A DNA stretch of 34,716 nt from JAZSQT01 sp045538075 (GCA_045538075.1 JAZSQT010000187.1:1-34716); one strand, 5' to 3'; positions 1 through 8,539 are shown, numbered from the stretch's first letter. A program made the numbers and translations. Notes: generated from the sequence alone by a model not told the origin.

Positions 1-2792
1 TTTATTAACGCCTCAACGGCACGTCTATTTAAATTTTTGTAATCTATTCTTTTTGAAAAATCGTAAATACTCTTATATTCACCATTTTTATCTCTTTCTC
101 TAATAAAATCTTCTAATATTGCCGTGCCAACTGTTTTTACTGCACCCATACCAAAACGTATAGAATTATCTTCCATTCTAAAATCAATATAACTTTTATT
201 AATATCGCAAGGTAATACTTTTATTCCCATTCTAACTGCTTCTGCAATATATTTTACTACGTCTTTAGTATTGTTTAAATCGCCAGAAATAAGAGCTGCC
301 ATATATTGCAATGGGTATTTTGCTTTTAAATAAGCCGTTTGATAAGCAACAAGAGCATAAGCTGCAGAATGACTTTTGTTAAAACCGTATTCAGCAAACT
401 GCTCCATTAAGTCAAATAATGAACCGGCTTTCTTTTCGTCGTAACCAGAATCGATTGCTCCAATAATAAGTTTTTCGTTTTCTTTTTTGCTATCTTTATT
501 ACCATGTAAAAATATGAGACGTTGACGAGCCATTTCATCTTTATCTTTTTTACCCATAGCACGCCTTAAAATATCGGCAGAACCTAAAGTATATCCACCA
601 AGTAAACAAGCTATTTGCATAACTTGTTCTTGATAAACAATAATTCCATAAGTTTCTTTTAATATACTCTCTAATTCTGGCAAAATATACGTTATTTCTT
701 GGTTGCCATGTTTTCTATCAACGAAATCATCAAGCATTCCACTATTAATTGGACCTGGTCTATATAATGCGTTAGCAGCAATAATATCTTCAAAAACAGT
801 TGGACGCAGTTTTTTTAGAAGATTTTTCATACCCTCACTTTCAAGCTGAAACACTCCAATAGTGTCGCCTCGTTGTAGTAAATCAAAAACATCTTCATCA
901 TCTAACGGTATTTTTGATATATCAAAATTAGGGTCAATAGAATTATGAATATTTTTAATAGCGTTATCTATAATTGTAAGGTTTTTTAAACCTAAAAAAT
1001 CAAATTTTATTAAACCGATTTTTTCGCTCATTCCTTTTTCAAATTGAGTGATAATATCTTCGCCTTTAGGTCCTCTACATAGTGGAGCGTATTCCCTAAT
1101 CGGTTTATCTGCAATAATTACTCCAGCAGCATGAATACCAATATTTCTAATCAACCCTTCAATATTCATAGCATGTTTTAACAATGTCTCACCCATTGGG
1201 TGGCTTTTTATTGTAGTCATTAATGTTGGGTCAGCATCAAAAGCCTTTTTAAATGACGATATAGATGGGTCAGCTGGTATTGCTTTTGCCAATTTATCCA
1301 TTTCATTAAGAGGCACATCAAAAGCTCTACCTATATCTCTAATTGCGTTTCTTGGCTTCAATGTGCCAAAAGTGATAATTTGACATACTTTATCTGAACC
1401 GTATTTTTCTGTAACGTATTTAATAACTTCTTCTCTACCATTTATGCAAAAATCTATATCAAAATCTGGCATAGATTCTCGCTCTGGGTTTAAAAACCTT
1501 TCAAAAAGGAGATTAAGTCTAATAGGGTCAATATCTGTAATTTCCAATGCGTAAGCTACAAGGCTACCTGCTCCAGAACCACGACCAGGACCAACTGGGA
1601 TTTTCTTCCTCCTTGCATAATTTATAAAATCCCATACTATCAAAAAATATCCGTCAAAGCCTTTTAATGTAATAACTTCTATTTCTTCTGCAAGTCGTTT
1701 ATAATATTCTTCGTGTTTTTCTTTAGGTATATTTAAAAGTCGTTTTTCTAAACCGTCTTTAGCTAACTTTTCAAAATAAGTTTTAATAGTATATCCGTCT
1801 GGAACACTATATTTTGGTAAATGATTTACTCCAAATTCAATAGATACATTACATCTTTTTGCTATTTTTACAGTATTTTCTATAGCATCTTTTGCGTAAG
1901 AAAAATCGTTATTAATTTCTTCTGGAGATTTAACGTAAAGCAAACTTGAATATTCTGCATAATCGTTTTTTTCTTCTGCTGTTAAAATGCCACTTCCATT
2001 AGAGTTATAAGTAGATGACGTATCTTGAACTACGTTGTTTGATTCTTCTATTGATTTTGCTTTTCTTCTTTTATCAATAGTTACACCTTGATTATACTGA
2101 ACTTGCATTAATATATTGTGTGATGGGTGGTCTTCTTTCGTCATATAATGACAATCACAAGTTGCAACAAGAGGTATGCCAGTTTCTTTAGAAATTGATA
2201 TTAAACCACGATTAACAATAGTTTGTTCTGGAATGCCATTTTCTTGTATTTCTAAAAAGAAATTACCTCTACCCATAATTTTATCGTATTCTAATGCAGC
2301 TTCAAGGGCGTCATTATAACTTTCTCTTAACAATCTTCTTGAAATTTCTCCTGCAAGACAAGCAGATAAAGCAATAACACCTTCTGAATGTTTTGCCAAA
2401 ACTTCTTTATCTATTCTTGGTTTACGATAAAAACCTTCTAAAAAAGATATTGTTGATAATTCGTATAAATTTTTTAACCCAGTATTATTTTCTGCTAATA
2501 ATACAAGGTGGTAGCTTGACATTTGCCCTTTTTCATAAGTTCTATCGTGGCGACTATTGGGAGATATATAAAATTCGCTACCTATAACAGGGTGAATATC
2601 GTTATCTTTACAAGCCTTATAAAAATCTAAAATACCACTCATTGTGCCGTGATCTGTAATTGCACAAGAATTCATGCCTAATTCTTTTAATCGTGGCATT
2701 AAATTTTTTATCTTTATAGCTCCATCAAGGGCAGAAAATTGTGTATGAAGATGTAGATGAACAAATTTTTCTGGAATAATCACTTTTGCCAT
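1..2792 (-). CDS. dnaE: DNA polymerase III alpha subunit, partial (3' end beyond the left edge)
   Basis: This is the replicative polymerase catalytic subunit. Translating the minus strand from the ATG at 2792 gives 930 intact codons with no stop before the window ends, so the C-terminal part (rest of the helix-hairpin-helix/OB region) is missing only because of the cut. The N-terminus carries a PHP domain (HLHLHTQFSALDG near residue 12, then ITDHGTMSG). The polymerase core shows GPGRGSGAGSLVAYAL, the catalytic acidic motif PDFDIDF and the third acidic site KFDFLGLKNLT. A GGAG Shine-Dalgarno at 2805-2808 sits inside the end of the upstream receiver gene, which stops 6 bp before this start, so the two are probably co-transcribed. 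An unusual Ser/Asn/Lys-rich insertion lies at about residues 239-279. Family assignment is certain. Confidence 0.97.
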   Translation of the reverse strand, partial: MAKVIIPEKFVHLHLHTQFSALDGAIKIKNLMPRLKELGMNSCAITDHGTMSGILDFYKACKDNDIHPVIGSEFYISPNSRHDRTYEKGQMSSYHLVLLAENNTGLKNLYELSTISFLEGFYRKPRIDKEVLAKHSEGVIALSACLAGEISRRLLRESYNDALEAALEYDKIMGRGNFFLEIQENGIPEQTIVNRGLISISKETGIPLVATCDCHYMTKEDHPSHNILMQVQYNQGVTIDKRRKAKSIEESNNVVQDTSSTYNSNGSGILTAEEKNDYAEYSSLLYVKSPEEINNDFSYAKDAIENTVKIAKRCNVSIEFGVNHLPKYSVPDGYTIKTYFEKLAKDGLEKRLLNIPKEKHEEYYKRLAEEIEVITLKGFDGYFLIVWDFINYARRKKIPVGPGRGSGAGSLVAYALEITDIDPIRLNLLFERFLNPERESMPDFDIDFCINGREEVIKYVTEKYGSDKVCQIITFGTLKPRNAIRDIGRAFDVPLNEMDKLAKAIPADPSISSFKKAFDADPTLMTTIKSHPMGETLLKHAMNIEGLIRNIGIHAAGVIIADKPIREYAPLCRGPKGEDIITQFEKGMSEKIGLIKFDFLGLKNLTIIDNAIKNIHNSIDPNFDISKIPLDDEDVFDLLQRGDTIGVFQLESEGMKNLLKKLRPTVFEDIIAANALYRPGPINSGMLDDFVDRKHGNQEITYILPELESILKETYGIIVYQEQVMQIACLLGGYTLGSADILRRAMGKKDKDEMARQRLIFLHGNKDSKKENEKLIIGAIDSGYDEKKAGSLFDLMEQFAEYGFNKSHSAAYALVAYQTAYLKAKYPLQYMAALISGDLNNTKDVVKYIAEAVRMGIKVLPCDINKSYIDFRMEDNSIRFGMGAVKTVGTAILEDFIRERDKNGEYKSIYDFSKRIDYKNLNRRAVEALI

Positions 2793-2798
2793 TACTTT

Positions 2799-3053
2799 CT
2801 AATCTCCTTTATTTAAGATAGATATACTATCAATAAGTTTTTCTGCTGTATATGGTTTTTTTAAGTATATAAAAGGAGTATTAAACACATTGCTATCTAT
2901 AGATGATATTATTAAATCGTAAACTTCATTTTTTAACATATCAACGGCTTTATCAATATCGCTAACACAGTTAGCCTGAAACCCTTTCATTTTTAAGATT
3001 TCTGTAGCACCAATACGCATACTTTCATCGTTATCTATTACTAAAATATTCAT
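2799..3053 (-). CDS. Short degenerate response-regulator receiver domain protein
   Basis: An 84-residue protein recognisable as a CheY-like receiver: it starts MNILVIDNDES, with the acidic pair of the Mg site, and ends with a beta5 Lys-Pro (LKKPY). Normal receivers have about 115-125 residues. Here roughly 35 residues between beta3 and beta5 (alpha3-beta4-alpha4) are absent. At the phospho-acceptor position (YDLIISS, where families have YDLxxxD) there is Ser, with an Asp two residues later. It is therefore unlikely to be phosphorylated normally and may be a decaying gene or a small structural protein. It precedes dnaE by 6 bp on the same strand. A candidate promoter places the transcription start at or next to the ATG, and no Shine-Dalgarno is visible, so the message may be leaderless. 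Confidence 0.7.
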   Translation of the reverse strand: MNILVIDNDESMRIGATEILKMKGFQANCVSDIDKAVDMLKNEVYDLIISSIDSNVFNTPFIYLKKPYTAEKLIDSISILNKGD

Positions 3054-3059
3054 TACTAT

Positions 3060-3088
3060 ATTTTAATTTTTTAATTTATTACGGTCAA
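3060..3088 (-). promoter_or_regulatory. Candidate promoter for the receiver gene-dnaE unit
   Basis: Read on the minus strand: -35 TTGACC (plus 3083-3088), exactly 17 bp of spacer, -10 TAAAAT (plus 3060-3065). Each box has one mismatch to the sigma-70 consensus. The -10 ends only 6 bases before the receiver ATG at 3053, so the expected transcription start coincides with the start codon. Confidence 0.5.
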
Positions 3089-3160
3089 GCAATATAATAA
3101 CCCATAACAACGTTAATATATTCAAAAAAAATTTAACAATATACAAAAATTATTTAAATC

Positions 3161-3193
3161 AGAAAAAAAAGATAATGGGGCTTATTTAGCCCC
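3161..3193 (-). terminator. Probable terminator of the arsR unit
   Basis: The hairpin GGGGCT-TATTT-AGCCCC (3177-3193) lies about 12 bp after the ArsR stop codon. Read on the minus strand it is followed, after ATTATC, by a run of eight T. The 6-nt gap before the T-tract makes it slightly atypical. It separates arsR from the receiver-dnaE unit. Confidence 0.6.
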
Positions 3194-3204
3194 TAATAAG
3201 ATTT

Positions 3205-3534
3205 TTAAGCTCTTGCTTCTTTTTGATTTGCAAGATTTTGTTGTTTTGGGATAGTGTCGCCAGCACTTTCTCTTAACCTATCAAGCATAGTTTTAACTGT
3301 ATTACTTGATAAATAATAGCTAATACTCGTCCCACTTCTGCTACCTTCAATTATTCCCTTATTTCTTAATATAGATAAGTGTTGAGAAACGGTAGCTTGT
3401 GGTATCCTTAAAGAATTACATAAAGCATTGACAGTATAACTTCCATCAGAAAGTTCAACTGCTATTTTAAGGCGAACAGGGTGGCCTAATGCTTTTAATT
3501 TTTCTGCATAATTTTCGTAATCTTTTCTTTCCAT
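3205..3534 (-). CDS. ArsR/SmtB-family winged-helix repressor
   Basis: A 109-residue DNA-binding regulator. The start at 3534 is preferred over the longer frame from 3564 because GAGG stands 9 nt before it, whereas no Shine-Dalgarno precedes 3564. The ArsR hallmarks are clear: KLKALGHPVRLKIAVEL, then the winged helix VNALCNSLRIPQATVSQHLSILRNKGII and a wing ending SISYYL. Only one Cys (C39, in the helix that carries CVC in classical arsenic sensors) is present, so the classic metal trio is absent and the effector cannot be named. It lies downstream of a CopZ-like metal-binding protein on the same strand, which fits a metal-related role without proving it. A palindrome and paired direct repeats upstream suggest autoregulation. 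Confidence 0.88.
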   Translation of the reverse strand: MERKDYENYAEKLKALGHPVRLKIAVELSDGSYTVNALCNSLRIPQATVSQHLSILRNKGIIEGSRSGTSISYYLSSNTVKTMLDRLRESAGDTIPKQQNLANQKEARA

Positions 3535-3566
3535 TTGTTTTGACCTCATAATACTAAAATGCAAAT

Positions 3567-3586
3567 ACAGATAATTAACTATCTGT
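3567..3586. promoter_or_regulatory. 20-bp palindromic operator candidate upstream of arsR
   Basis: The sequence ACAGATA-ATTAAC-TATCTGT is a perfect 7-6-7 inverted repeat between the likely arsR promoter and its start codon. Size and position fit an ArsR-family operator, so autorepression is inferred. Confidence 0.5.
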
Positions 3587-3602
3587 GTATAAGATTATTT
3601 TT

Positions 3603-3635
3603 TAACCTTATATGTAGATTATAACCTTAAATGTA
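3603..3635. promoter_or_regulatory. Paired 14-bp direct repeats straddling a -10 box upstream of arsR
   Basis: TAACCTTATATGTA (3603-3616) and TAACCTTAAATGTA (3622-3635) are identical at 13 of 14 positions with a 19-bp period, close to two helical turns. A perfect TATAAT on the minus strand (plus 3618-3623) lies between and into them. This may be the arsR promoter with tandem regulator sites. No good -35 is seen at normal spacing. Confidence 0.4.
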
Positions 3636-3687
3636 TCTTGCAATAAGATTATGAGAGATATAATTAATATCTTTATTTATAAACAAG

Positions 3688-3891
3688 TTATACTGGTTCA
3701 AAACCTAAATCACTAATTATTTCTCTAATTTCATTTAAAGTTGGCTTTTCTCCAGTAGTTGTAACATTTACGAGAGATTTTTCCAAACTAACACTACACG
3801 TTGACACTCCGTCAAGTTTGCCTATAACGTTTTCTATACTTTTTACGCAATGGTTACAACTCATGCCATTAACATTAATTTGAAATTCCAT
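3688..3891 (-). CDS. CopZ-like heavy-metal-associated (HMA) domain protein
   Basis: A 67-residue single HMA domain, the usual size for a soluble copper chaperone. The metal motif is GMSCNHC, with Cys12 and Cys15, followed by the ferredoxin-like fold pattern ending ISDLGFEPV. Known members bind Cu(I) or another soft metal and hand it to P-type ATPases or regulators. No P-type ATPase lies in this window, so the partner is unknown. The start is supported by AAGGAG 6 nt upstream. It is divergent from the MOSC-MogA gene and precedes arsR on the same strand. Confidence 0.9.
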   Translation of the reverse strand: MEFQINVNGMSCNHCVKSIENVIGKLDGVSTCSVSLEKSLVNVTTTGEKPTLNEIREIISDLGFEPV

Positions 3892-3925
3892 TTGTTACTC
3901 CTTGTAAAATACTTAAATAATTGTT

Positions 3926-3954
3926 ACTATAAACGATAAAAATTATAAATGCAA
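3926..3954 (-). promoter_or_regulatory. Candidate promoter of the HMA gene
   Basis: Minus-strand -35 TTGCAT (plus 3949-3954) and -10 TATAGT (plus 3926-3931) are separated by 17 bp. The -10 is good and the -35 weak. Confidence 0.35.
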
Positions 3955-3960
3955 ATAAAA

Positions 3961-3974
3961 TGACTATTCAGTCA
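3961..3974. promoter_or_regulatory. Short palindrome in the divergent HMA / MOSC-MogA intergenic region
   Basis: TGACT-ATTC-AGTCA is a perfect 5-4-5 inverted repeat lying 28 bp before the MOSC-MogA ATG and just upstream of the HMA promoter. It resembles the short palindromes bound by dimeric regulators such as TetR-type proteins. No cognate regulator of that type is encoded here. Confidence 0.35.
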
Positions 3975-4001
3975 GTTTTTAATTATAAAGAGGGGTATTA
4001 A

Positions 4002-4925
4002 ATGGCTAAAATATACAAAATTTCAGTTAGTGATAAAAAAGGTGTCAGAAAAACTAACGTTGATAAAGCATATTTTGAAAATGATTATGGAATTAAAGGT
4101 GATGCCCATGCTGGCAAATGGCATAGGCAAGTTAGTCTTTTAGCCCTTGAGAGTGTCAACAAGATGGTTGAGCTTGGACTTAATGTTAAAAGTGGTGATT
4201 TTGCAGAAAATGTTACTACAGAGGGGCTTGATTTATTATCACTACCTATTGGTTCAGAATTAAAAATTGGCGATATTAGCTTAATTATTTCTCAAATTGG
4301 AAAAATATGTCATCATAGATGTGCTATATATCATCAAGCTGGTGATTGCGTTATGCCTAAAGAAGGTATATTTGGCGTCGTTAAGGGTAGTGGTGAGTTA
4401 TCTATTGGCGATAATATTGAGATTATTGGTAAAAAGGGCTTTTCTGTTGGGATTATTACTTTAAGTGATAGAGCTTCAAAAGGCGAATATGAAGATTTAA
4501 CTGGCCCTGCTATAGAAAATTATATTAAAGAAAATTTAGAAACATCTTTTATCAGAAAAGATATTATTGCAGATGAAAAAAAATTATTAGACGCAAATTT
4601 AAGAGATTTTTCAGATACTCAAAAATTTGATTTAATTATTACCAACGGTTCAACTGGAGTATCTCCAAGAGATATTGCACCAGACGTAACACTACCATTA
4701 ATAGAAAGACGTTTATCTGGTTTTGAAGAAGCTATGAGAGCAGAAAGTTTTAAAATCACAAAAACTGCTATAGTATCTCGTGCGATTTGTGGGATTAGAG
4801 GTTCATCGTTAATTATAAATCTTCCTGGCAGTCCAAAAGGTGCTATAGAAAATTTATCAGTAATTATGCCAGCTATATCTCACACTATCAAAAAAATTAA
4901 TGGCGATAAAAGTGATTGTGCTTAA
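4002..4925 (+). CDS. MOSC domain-MogA/MoaB fusion, molybdenum cofactor protein
   Basis: A 307-residue two-domain protein. Residues 1-142 are a MOSC (MoCo sulfurase C-terminal) domain with GIKGDAHAGKWHRQVSLL and a Cys-rich stretch (C103, C107, C116). Residues about 147-307 are a MogA/MoaB domain: GIITLSDRASKGEYEDLTGP, the substrate loop GSTGVSPRD (216-224) and LPGSPKG (274-280). MogA adenylylates molybdopterin before metal insertion. MOSC domains carry sulfur to, or handle, the cofactor. The fusion is known in several anaerobes and implies molybdo- or tungsto-enzymes. The start has AAAGAGGGG a few bases upstream. No other cofactor genes are nearby, so it is probably the first gene of the plus-strand run leading to holB 37 bp later. 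Confidence 0.92.
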   Translation: MAKIYKISVSDKKGVRKTNVDKAYFENDYGIKGDAHAGKWHRQVSLLALESVNKMVELGLNVKSGDFAENVTTEGLDLLSLPIGSELKIGDISLIISQIGKICHHRCAIYHQAGDCVMPKEGIFGVVKGSGELSIGDNIEIIGKKGFSVGIITLSDRASKGEYEDLTGPAIENYIKENLETSFIRKDIIADEKKLLDANLRDFSDTQKFDLIITNGSTGVSPRDIAPDVTLPLIERRLSGFEEAMRAESFKITKTAIVSRAICGIRGSSLIINLPGSPKGAIENLSVIMPAISHTIKKINGDKSDCA

Positions 4926-4962
4926 AATATTTTAAAATAATTGTGGTGTTTAAAACAAATTA

Positions 4963-5877
4963 ATGTATATAGGTCATCAAAAACAGCAAGAAATTTTTAG
5001 ACGAGCAGTAAAAAATGATAAATTAATGCACGCTTATATTTTTTCTGGAGTAAAAGGTATAGGAAAAAGGCGTTTTGCTATTAATGTTGCAAAAGCTATA
5101 ATGTGCGAAAAAAAATCTTTTTTTACTGATTGTGATTGTCAATACTGCACCCAAACAGATTTAGGCACTAATCCAGATTTACATATATACGAAGAACAAA
5201 AGACTTCTCCTAATGGAAAGGTATTAAACGAAGATACTGCCATAAACATAAACAATGTGAGAAAAATTATAGAAAGTGTTGCGATGACGCCATTTTCTGC
5301 AAAATATAAAGCATATATTATAGATAATGCCGATAAATTGACAGATTCTTTTGATGCTGCTACTGCCTTACTTAAGACTTTAGAAGAGCCATCAGAAAAC
5401 ACAATTTTTTTCTTAATTACAGATAAGTTTGATACAGTATTACATACTATTAGGTCAAGATGCATACATATAAGATTTTCTCCACTTAAGCAAGATGAAG
5501 TAGTCAAAATAACGAAAAAACTTTATCCAGAATGCACTTATATTGATAGAGCAGCATTAATGTCTGGAGGTTCTGTATCTAAAACTATTGATATTATTAA
5601 TGAAAAATTTATTGATGTTACTACATTTATTCAAGATAATGATTACGTATCTTTTATTGACGCAGTGCTAAAAATGAAAACTCAAGACGAAATAACAAAT
5701 GCAATAACGGCATTATTTCCAGAAGTTTTAAAAAGGTTTAAAGAAACTGGTAAATATTCTTATTGTCAATTAGGATACTATCTTATGGAAATTTTAAAAA
5801 GATTTAATTATAATGGCAATATTGACCTTATTAAAGCAGATTTTTCTGCCCAAGTAATAGAAACATTTAACGAATAA
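4963..5877 (+). CDS. holB: DNA polymerase III delta' subunit
   Basis: A clamp-loader subunit of 304 residues. The N-terminal AAA+ fold includes GVKGIGKRR (29-37), a P-loop lacking the usual Thr/Ser after GK, as expected for delta', which does not hydrolyse ATP. A zinc module with C48, C57, C59 and C62 follows, then the conserved LLKTLEEPSENTIFFLIT and HTIRSRC motifs. Assignment to holB rather than dnaX rests on length, the defective P-loop and the neighbour ricT. The start ATG has no strong Shine-Dalgarno. It leads the holB-ricT-metG-tatD cluster. Confidence 0.92.
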   Translation: MYIGHQKQQEIFRRAVKNDKLMHAYIFSGVKGIGKRRFAINVAKAIMCEKKSFFTDCDCQYCTQTDLGTNPDLHIYEEQKTSPNGKVLNEDTAININNVRKIIESVAMTPFSAKYKAYIIDNADKLTDSFDAATALLKTLEEPSENTIFFLITDKFDTVLHTIRSRCIHIRFSPLKQDEVVKITKKLYPECTYIDRAALMSGGSVSKTIDIINEKFIDVTTFIQDNDYVSFIDAVLKMKTQDEITNAITALFPEVLKRFKETGKYSYCQLGYYLMEILKRFNYNGNIDLIKADFSAQVIETFNE

Positions 5878-5893
5878 TTAGAGGTATAAATTA

Positions 5894-6622
5894 GTGGTTG
5901 AATACAATGCAGTAGGCGTAATGTTTAAACGTGCCGGAAAGATTTACGACTTTTTAAATAATGAATTAGAATTATCTGCAGGTGATTTAGTTGTTATAGA
6001 AACAGATAAAGGCTACGATATGGCAAGAGTAGTGATAGCTCCTCGCAAAATTAGTGTTGATGATAACCAAATTATGAAATCTGTTATACGTAAAGTAAAC
6101 GATGAAGATATGGAAACCAATAAACAAAACTCTAAAGACGAAAAGGAAGCACTTGCTACTTGTAAGCAATTAATTATAGAAAATAATTTAGATATGAAAT
6201 TATTAATTGCAGAATACGCATTAGATAGAGGTAAATTAACTTTTTATTACACAGCTGAAGGTAGAGTTGATTTTAGGCAATTAGTAAAAGATTTAGCACG
6301 AATATATAGAACAAGAATAGAAATGCGACAAATTGGCGTTAGAGATGCTACAAAAATGATTGGTGGTTTCGGTATATGTGGCAGAGAACTTTGTTGCAGT
6401 TGTTTTTTGAGACGTTTTGATAATATTTCAATTAAAATGGCAAAAAACCAAAATTTAATAATGAACCCAAATAAAATATCAGGAGTTTGTGGTAGATTAA
6501 TGTGTTGTCTTATGTTTGAAAAAGATGATTGCGATAATTGTGAAAATTGCCATAGTGAAGATACTGAATATATTGAAATAAAAGACGATGATTTTAATAA
6601 TTTTACTGGTGAAGATAAATGA
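5894..6622 (+). CDS. ricT: PSP1-domain protein RicT (YaaT-like)
   Basis: A 242-residue protein starting with GTG, with GAGG 9 nt upstream. It has the PSP1 domain fold and the Cys-rich signature GGFGICGRELCCSCF, then ISGVCGRLMCCLMF and a C-terminal acidic tail with further Cys (DDCDNCENCH). In Bacillus subtilis the homologue works with RicA and RicF in an Fe-S-containing complex that affects RNA processing by RNase Y. In diderms its role is poorly defined. It sits 16 bp after holB and overlaps metG by 4 bp (ATGA), so the cluster is translationally coupled. The family is clear, the function in this organism is not. Confidence 0.9.
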   Translation: MVEYNAVGVMFKRAGKIYDFLNNELELSAGDLVVIETDKGYDMARVVIAPRKISVDDNQIMKSVIRKVNDEDMETNKQNSKDEKEALATCKQLIIENNLDMKLLIAEYALDRGKLTFYYTAEGRVDFRQLVKDLARIYRTRIEMRQIGVRDATKMIGGFGICGRELCCSCFLRRFDNISIKMAKNQNLIMNPNKISGVCGRLMCCLMFEKDDCDNCENCHSEDTEYIEIKDDDFNNFTGEDK

Positions 6623-8538
6623 GTAAAACATATTATATAACTACTCCAATATACTACGTTAATGATAAACCTCATATAGGACACGCCTACACTACTGTTG
6701 CAGCAGACGTTGCTGCTCGTTACAAACGCATGACTGGCTACGATGTTATGTTTTTGACTGGAACAGACGAACACGGTCAAAAAATGGAACAATCGGCACA
6801 GAAAGCAAATTTAGAACCAATTAAATTAGCAGACAATAATATGGCTCGTTTTAAAGAGTTGTGGAAAACATTAGATATATCTAATGATGATTTTATAAGA
6901 ACTACAGAGCCTCGCCACAAAAAAGCAGTTATAGATATTATAGAAAAAATGAAGGCAAGTGGAGATATTTATCTTGGAGAGTATGAAGGTTGGTATTGCA
7001 CTCCTTGTGAAGCATACTGGACTGAAACTCAAATATTAGAAGATTCCGTTTGTCCAGACTGTGGCAGGCCTACATCAAAAATGAAAGAATCTTCTTACTT
7101 TTTTAGAATGAGTAAGTATCAAGATAAAATCATTGAGCATATAGAAAATAACCCTCAATTTATACGTCCAGAAAGCAGAAAAAATGAAATTTTATCTTTC
7201 ATAAAAGATGGGTTAAGAGATTTATCAATTAGCCGTATAAATTTTTCTTGGGGTATCCCTATGAAAGATGACCCTAAACACGTTATTTATGTATGGGTTG
7301 ACGCATTAACTAATTATCTTTCTGCTTTAGGATATTTTGAAAATAATGATAAAGCTAAATATTGGCCTTGCGATGTTCATTTAGTAGGCAAAGATATTTT
7401 AAGGTTTCATACAGTATATTGGCCAGCAATTTTAATGAGTGCTGGTTTACCTCTGCCAAAATCTGTTTTTGCTCATGGCTGGTGGACTATAGAAGGTAAA
7501 AAAATGTCTAAATCAATGGGAAATGCTATTGACCCGACATTTTTAGCAGAAAATTTTTCAGTTTCAGCATTTAGGTATTTTTTATTAAGAGAAGTTCCTT
7601 TCGGTCTTGACGGTGATTTTTCTTTTCGTGCAATGATACATAGAATTAATGGCGATTTATGTAACGATTTAGGAAACCTTTTATCAAGAACTTTAGGTAT
7701 GGTTACAAAATATTTCAATGGCGTAATCCCACAATATAATTGTCCTGATGAAGCAGATAATAAAGTATATGATTATTTAGACCAATTATCAGAAAAAATT
7801 GAAGATTTAATTAACAAACAAGGTTTTCATCGTAGTTTAACTGCTATTTGGGAGTATATTAGCTTGTTAAACAGATATATTGATGAAATGCAACCTTGGG
7901 CTTTAGCAAAAGATGAAAGCAAATTAGATAGATTAGGTTCTGTTCTATATACTGCTATGGACGGATTAAGGGCATTAAGTTATTTTATTTATCCATTTAT
8001 GCCAGATACTGCTATAGAAATGAGAAAACAACTTTCTTTAGATAACGATTTTAATTTATCAAGTTATCAAGATTTGAAAAAAACAAAACTAATAAAAAGT
8101 GGCATAAAAATTGGTGAAGTAAAAGCACTTTTTCCAAGAATTGACGAAAAAGTTATGCTTGAAAATCTTGCACCAAAAGTTAATAAAGAAGCAGAAAAAG
8201 TAGAAAATAAAGAAGAATTAATAGAATTTAGTAGTTTTGAAAAAGTTGTTATTAAAGCAGGCAAAGTTATTGATGTTGAGAAAGTTAAAAAGTCAGAAAA
8301 ATTACTAAAGTTAAAAATAGACGTTGGAGACGGTGGCAGAACTATCGTTTCTGGGATAGCAAAAACTTATAGCCCTGAAGATTTAATGGGTAAAACTATT
8401 GCCGTTATCTCAAACCTTAAACCAGTTAAGTTAATGGGTATAGAATCTTGTGGAATGGTGCTTTCTGCCACAAGTGGAGATAAACATAATGTGCTTATTT
8501 TGCCTGATAGCGTGCCAGCTGGAACGAGAATAAAGTAA
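6619..8538 (+). CDS. metG: Methionyl-tRNA synthetase
   Basis: A 639-residue class I aminoacyl-tRNA synthetase that charges tRNA-Met. It shows the HIGH motif (residues 19-22, HIGHAYTT), a zinc knuckle with WYCTPCEAYW followed by CPDCGRPT, the KMSKS loop (KKMSKSMGN near residue 295) and a C-terminal tRNA-binding OB domain (FEKVVIKAGKVIDVEKVKKS onward) that also gives dimerisation in this family. The length is normal for the form with a fused C-terminal domain. It starts inside the ricT stop (4-bp overlap) and is followed by tatD after a single base. Confidence 0.98.
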   Translation: MSKTYYITTPIYYVNDKPHIGHAYTTVAADVAARYKRMTGYDVMFLTGTDEHGQKMEQSAQKANLEPIKLADNNMARFKELWKTLDISNDDFIRTTEPRHKKAVIDIIEKMKASGDIYLGEYEGWYCTPCEAYWTETQILEDSVCPDCGRPTSKMKESSYFFRMSKYQDKIIEHIENNPQFIRPESRKNEILSFIKDGLRDLSISRINFSWGIPMKDDPKHVIYVWVDALTNYLSALGYFENNDKAKYWPCDVHLVGKDILRFHTVYWPAILMSAGLPLPKSVFAHGWWTIEGKKMSKSMGNAIDPTFLAENFSVSAFRYFLLREVPFGLDGDFSFRAMIHRINGDLCNDLGNLLSRTLGMVTKYFNGVIPQYNCPDEADNKVYDYLDQLSEKIEDLINKQGFHRSLTAIWEYISLLNRYIDEMQPWALAKDESKLDRLGSVLYTAMDGLRALSYFIYPFMPDTAIEMRKQLSLDNDFNLSSYQDLKKTKLIKSGIKIGEVKALFPRIDEKVMLENLAPKVNKEAEKVENKEELIEFSSFEKVVIKAGKVIDVEKVKKSEKLLKLKIDVGDGGRTIVSGIAKTYSPEDLMGKTIAVISNLKPVKLMGIESCGMVLSATSGDKHNVLILPDSVPAGTRIK

Positions 8539-8539
8539 T

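Noticed and set aside
3054..3204. Small RNA or riboswitch upstream of the receiver-dnaE unit
   Set aside because: The region is explained by the arsR terminator hairpin and a simple promoter. No further conserved fold is visible.
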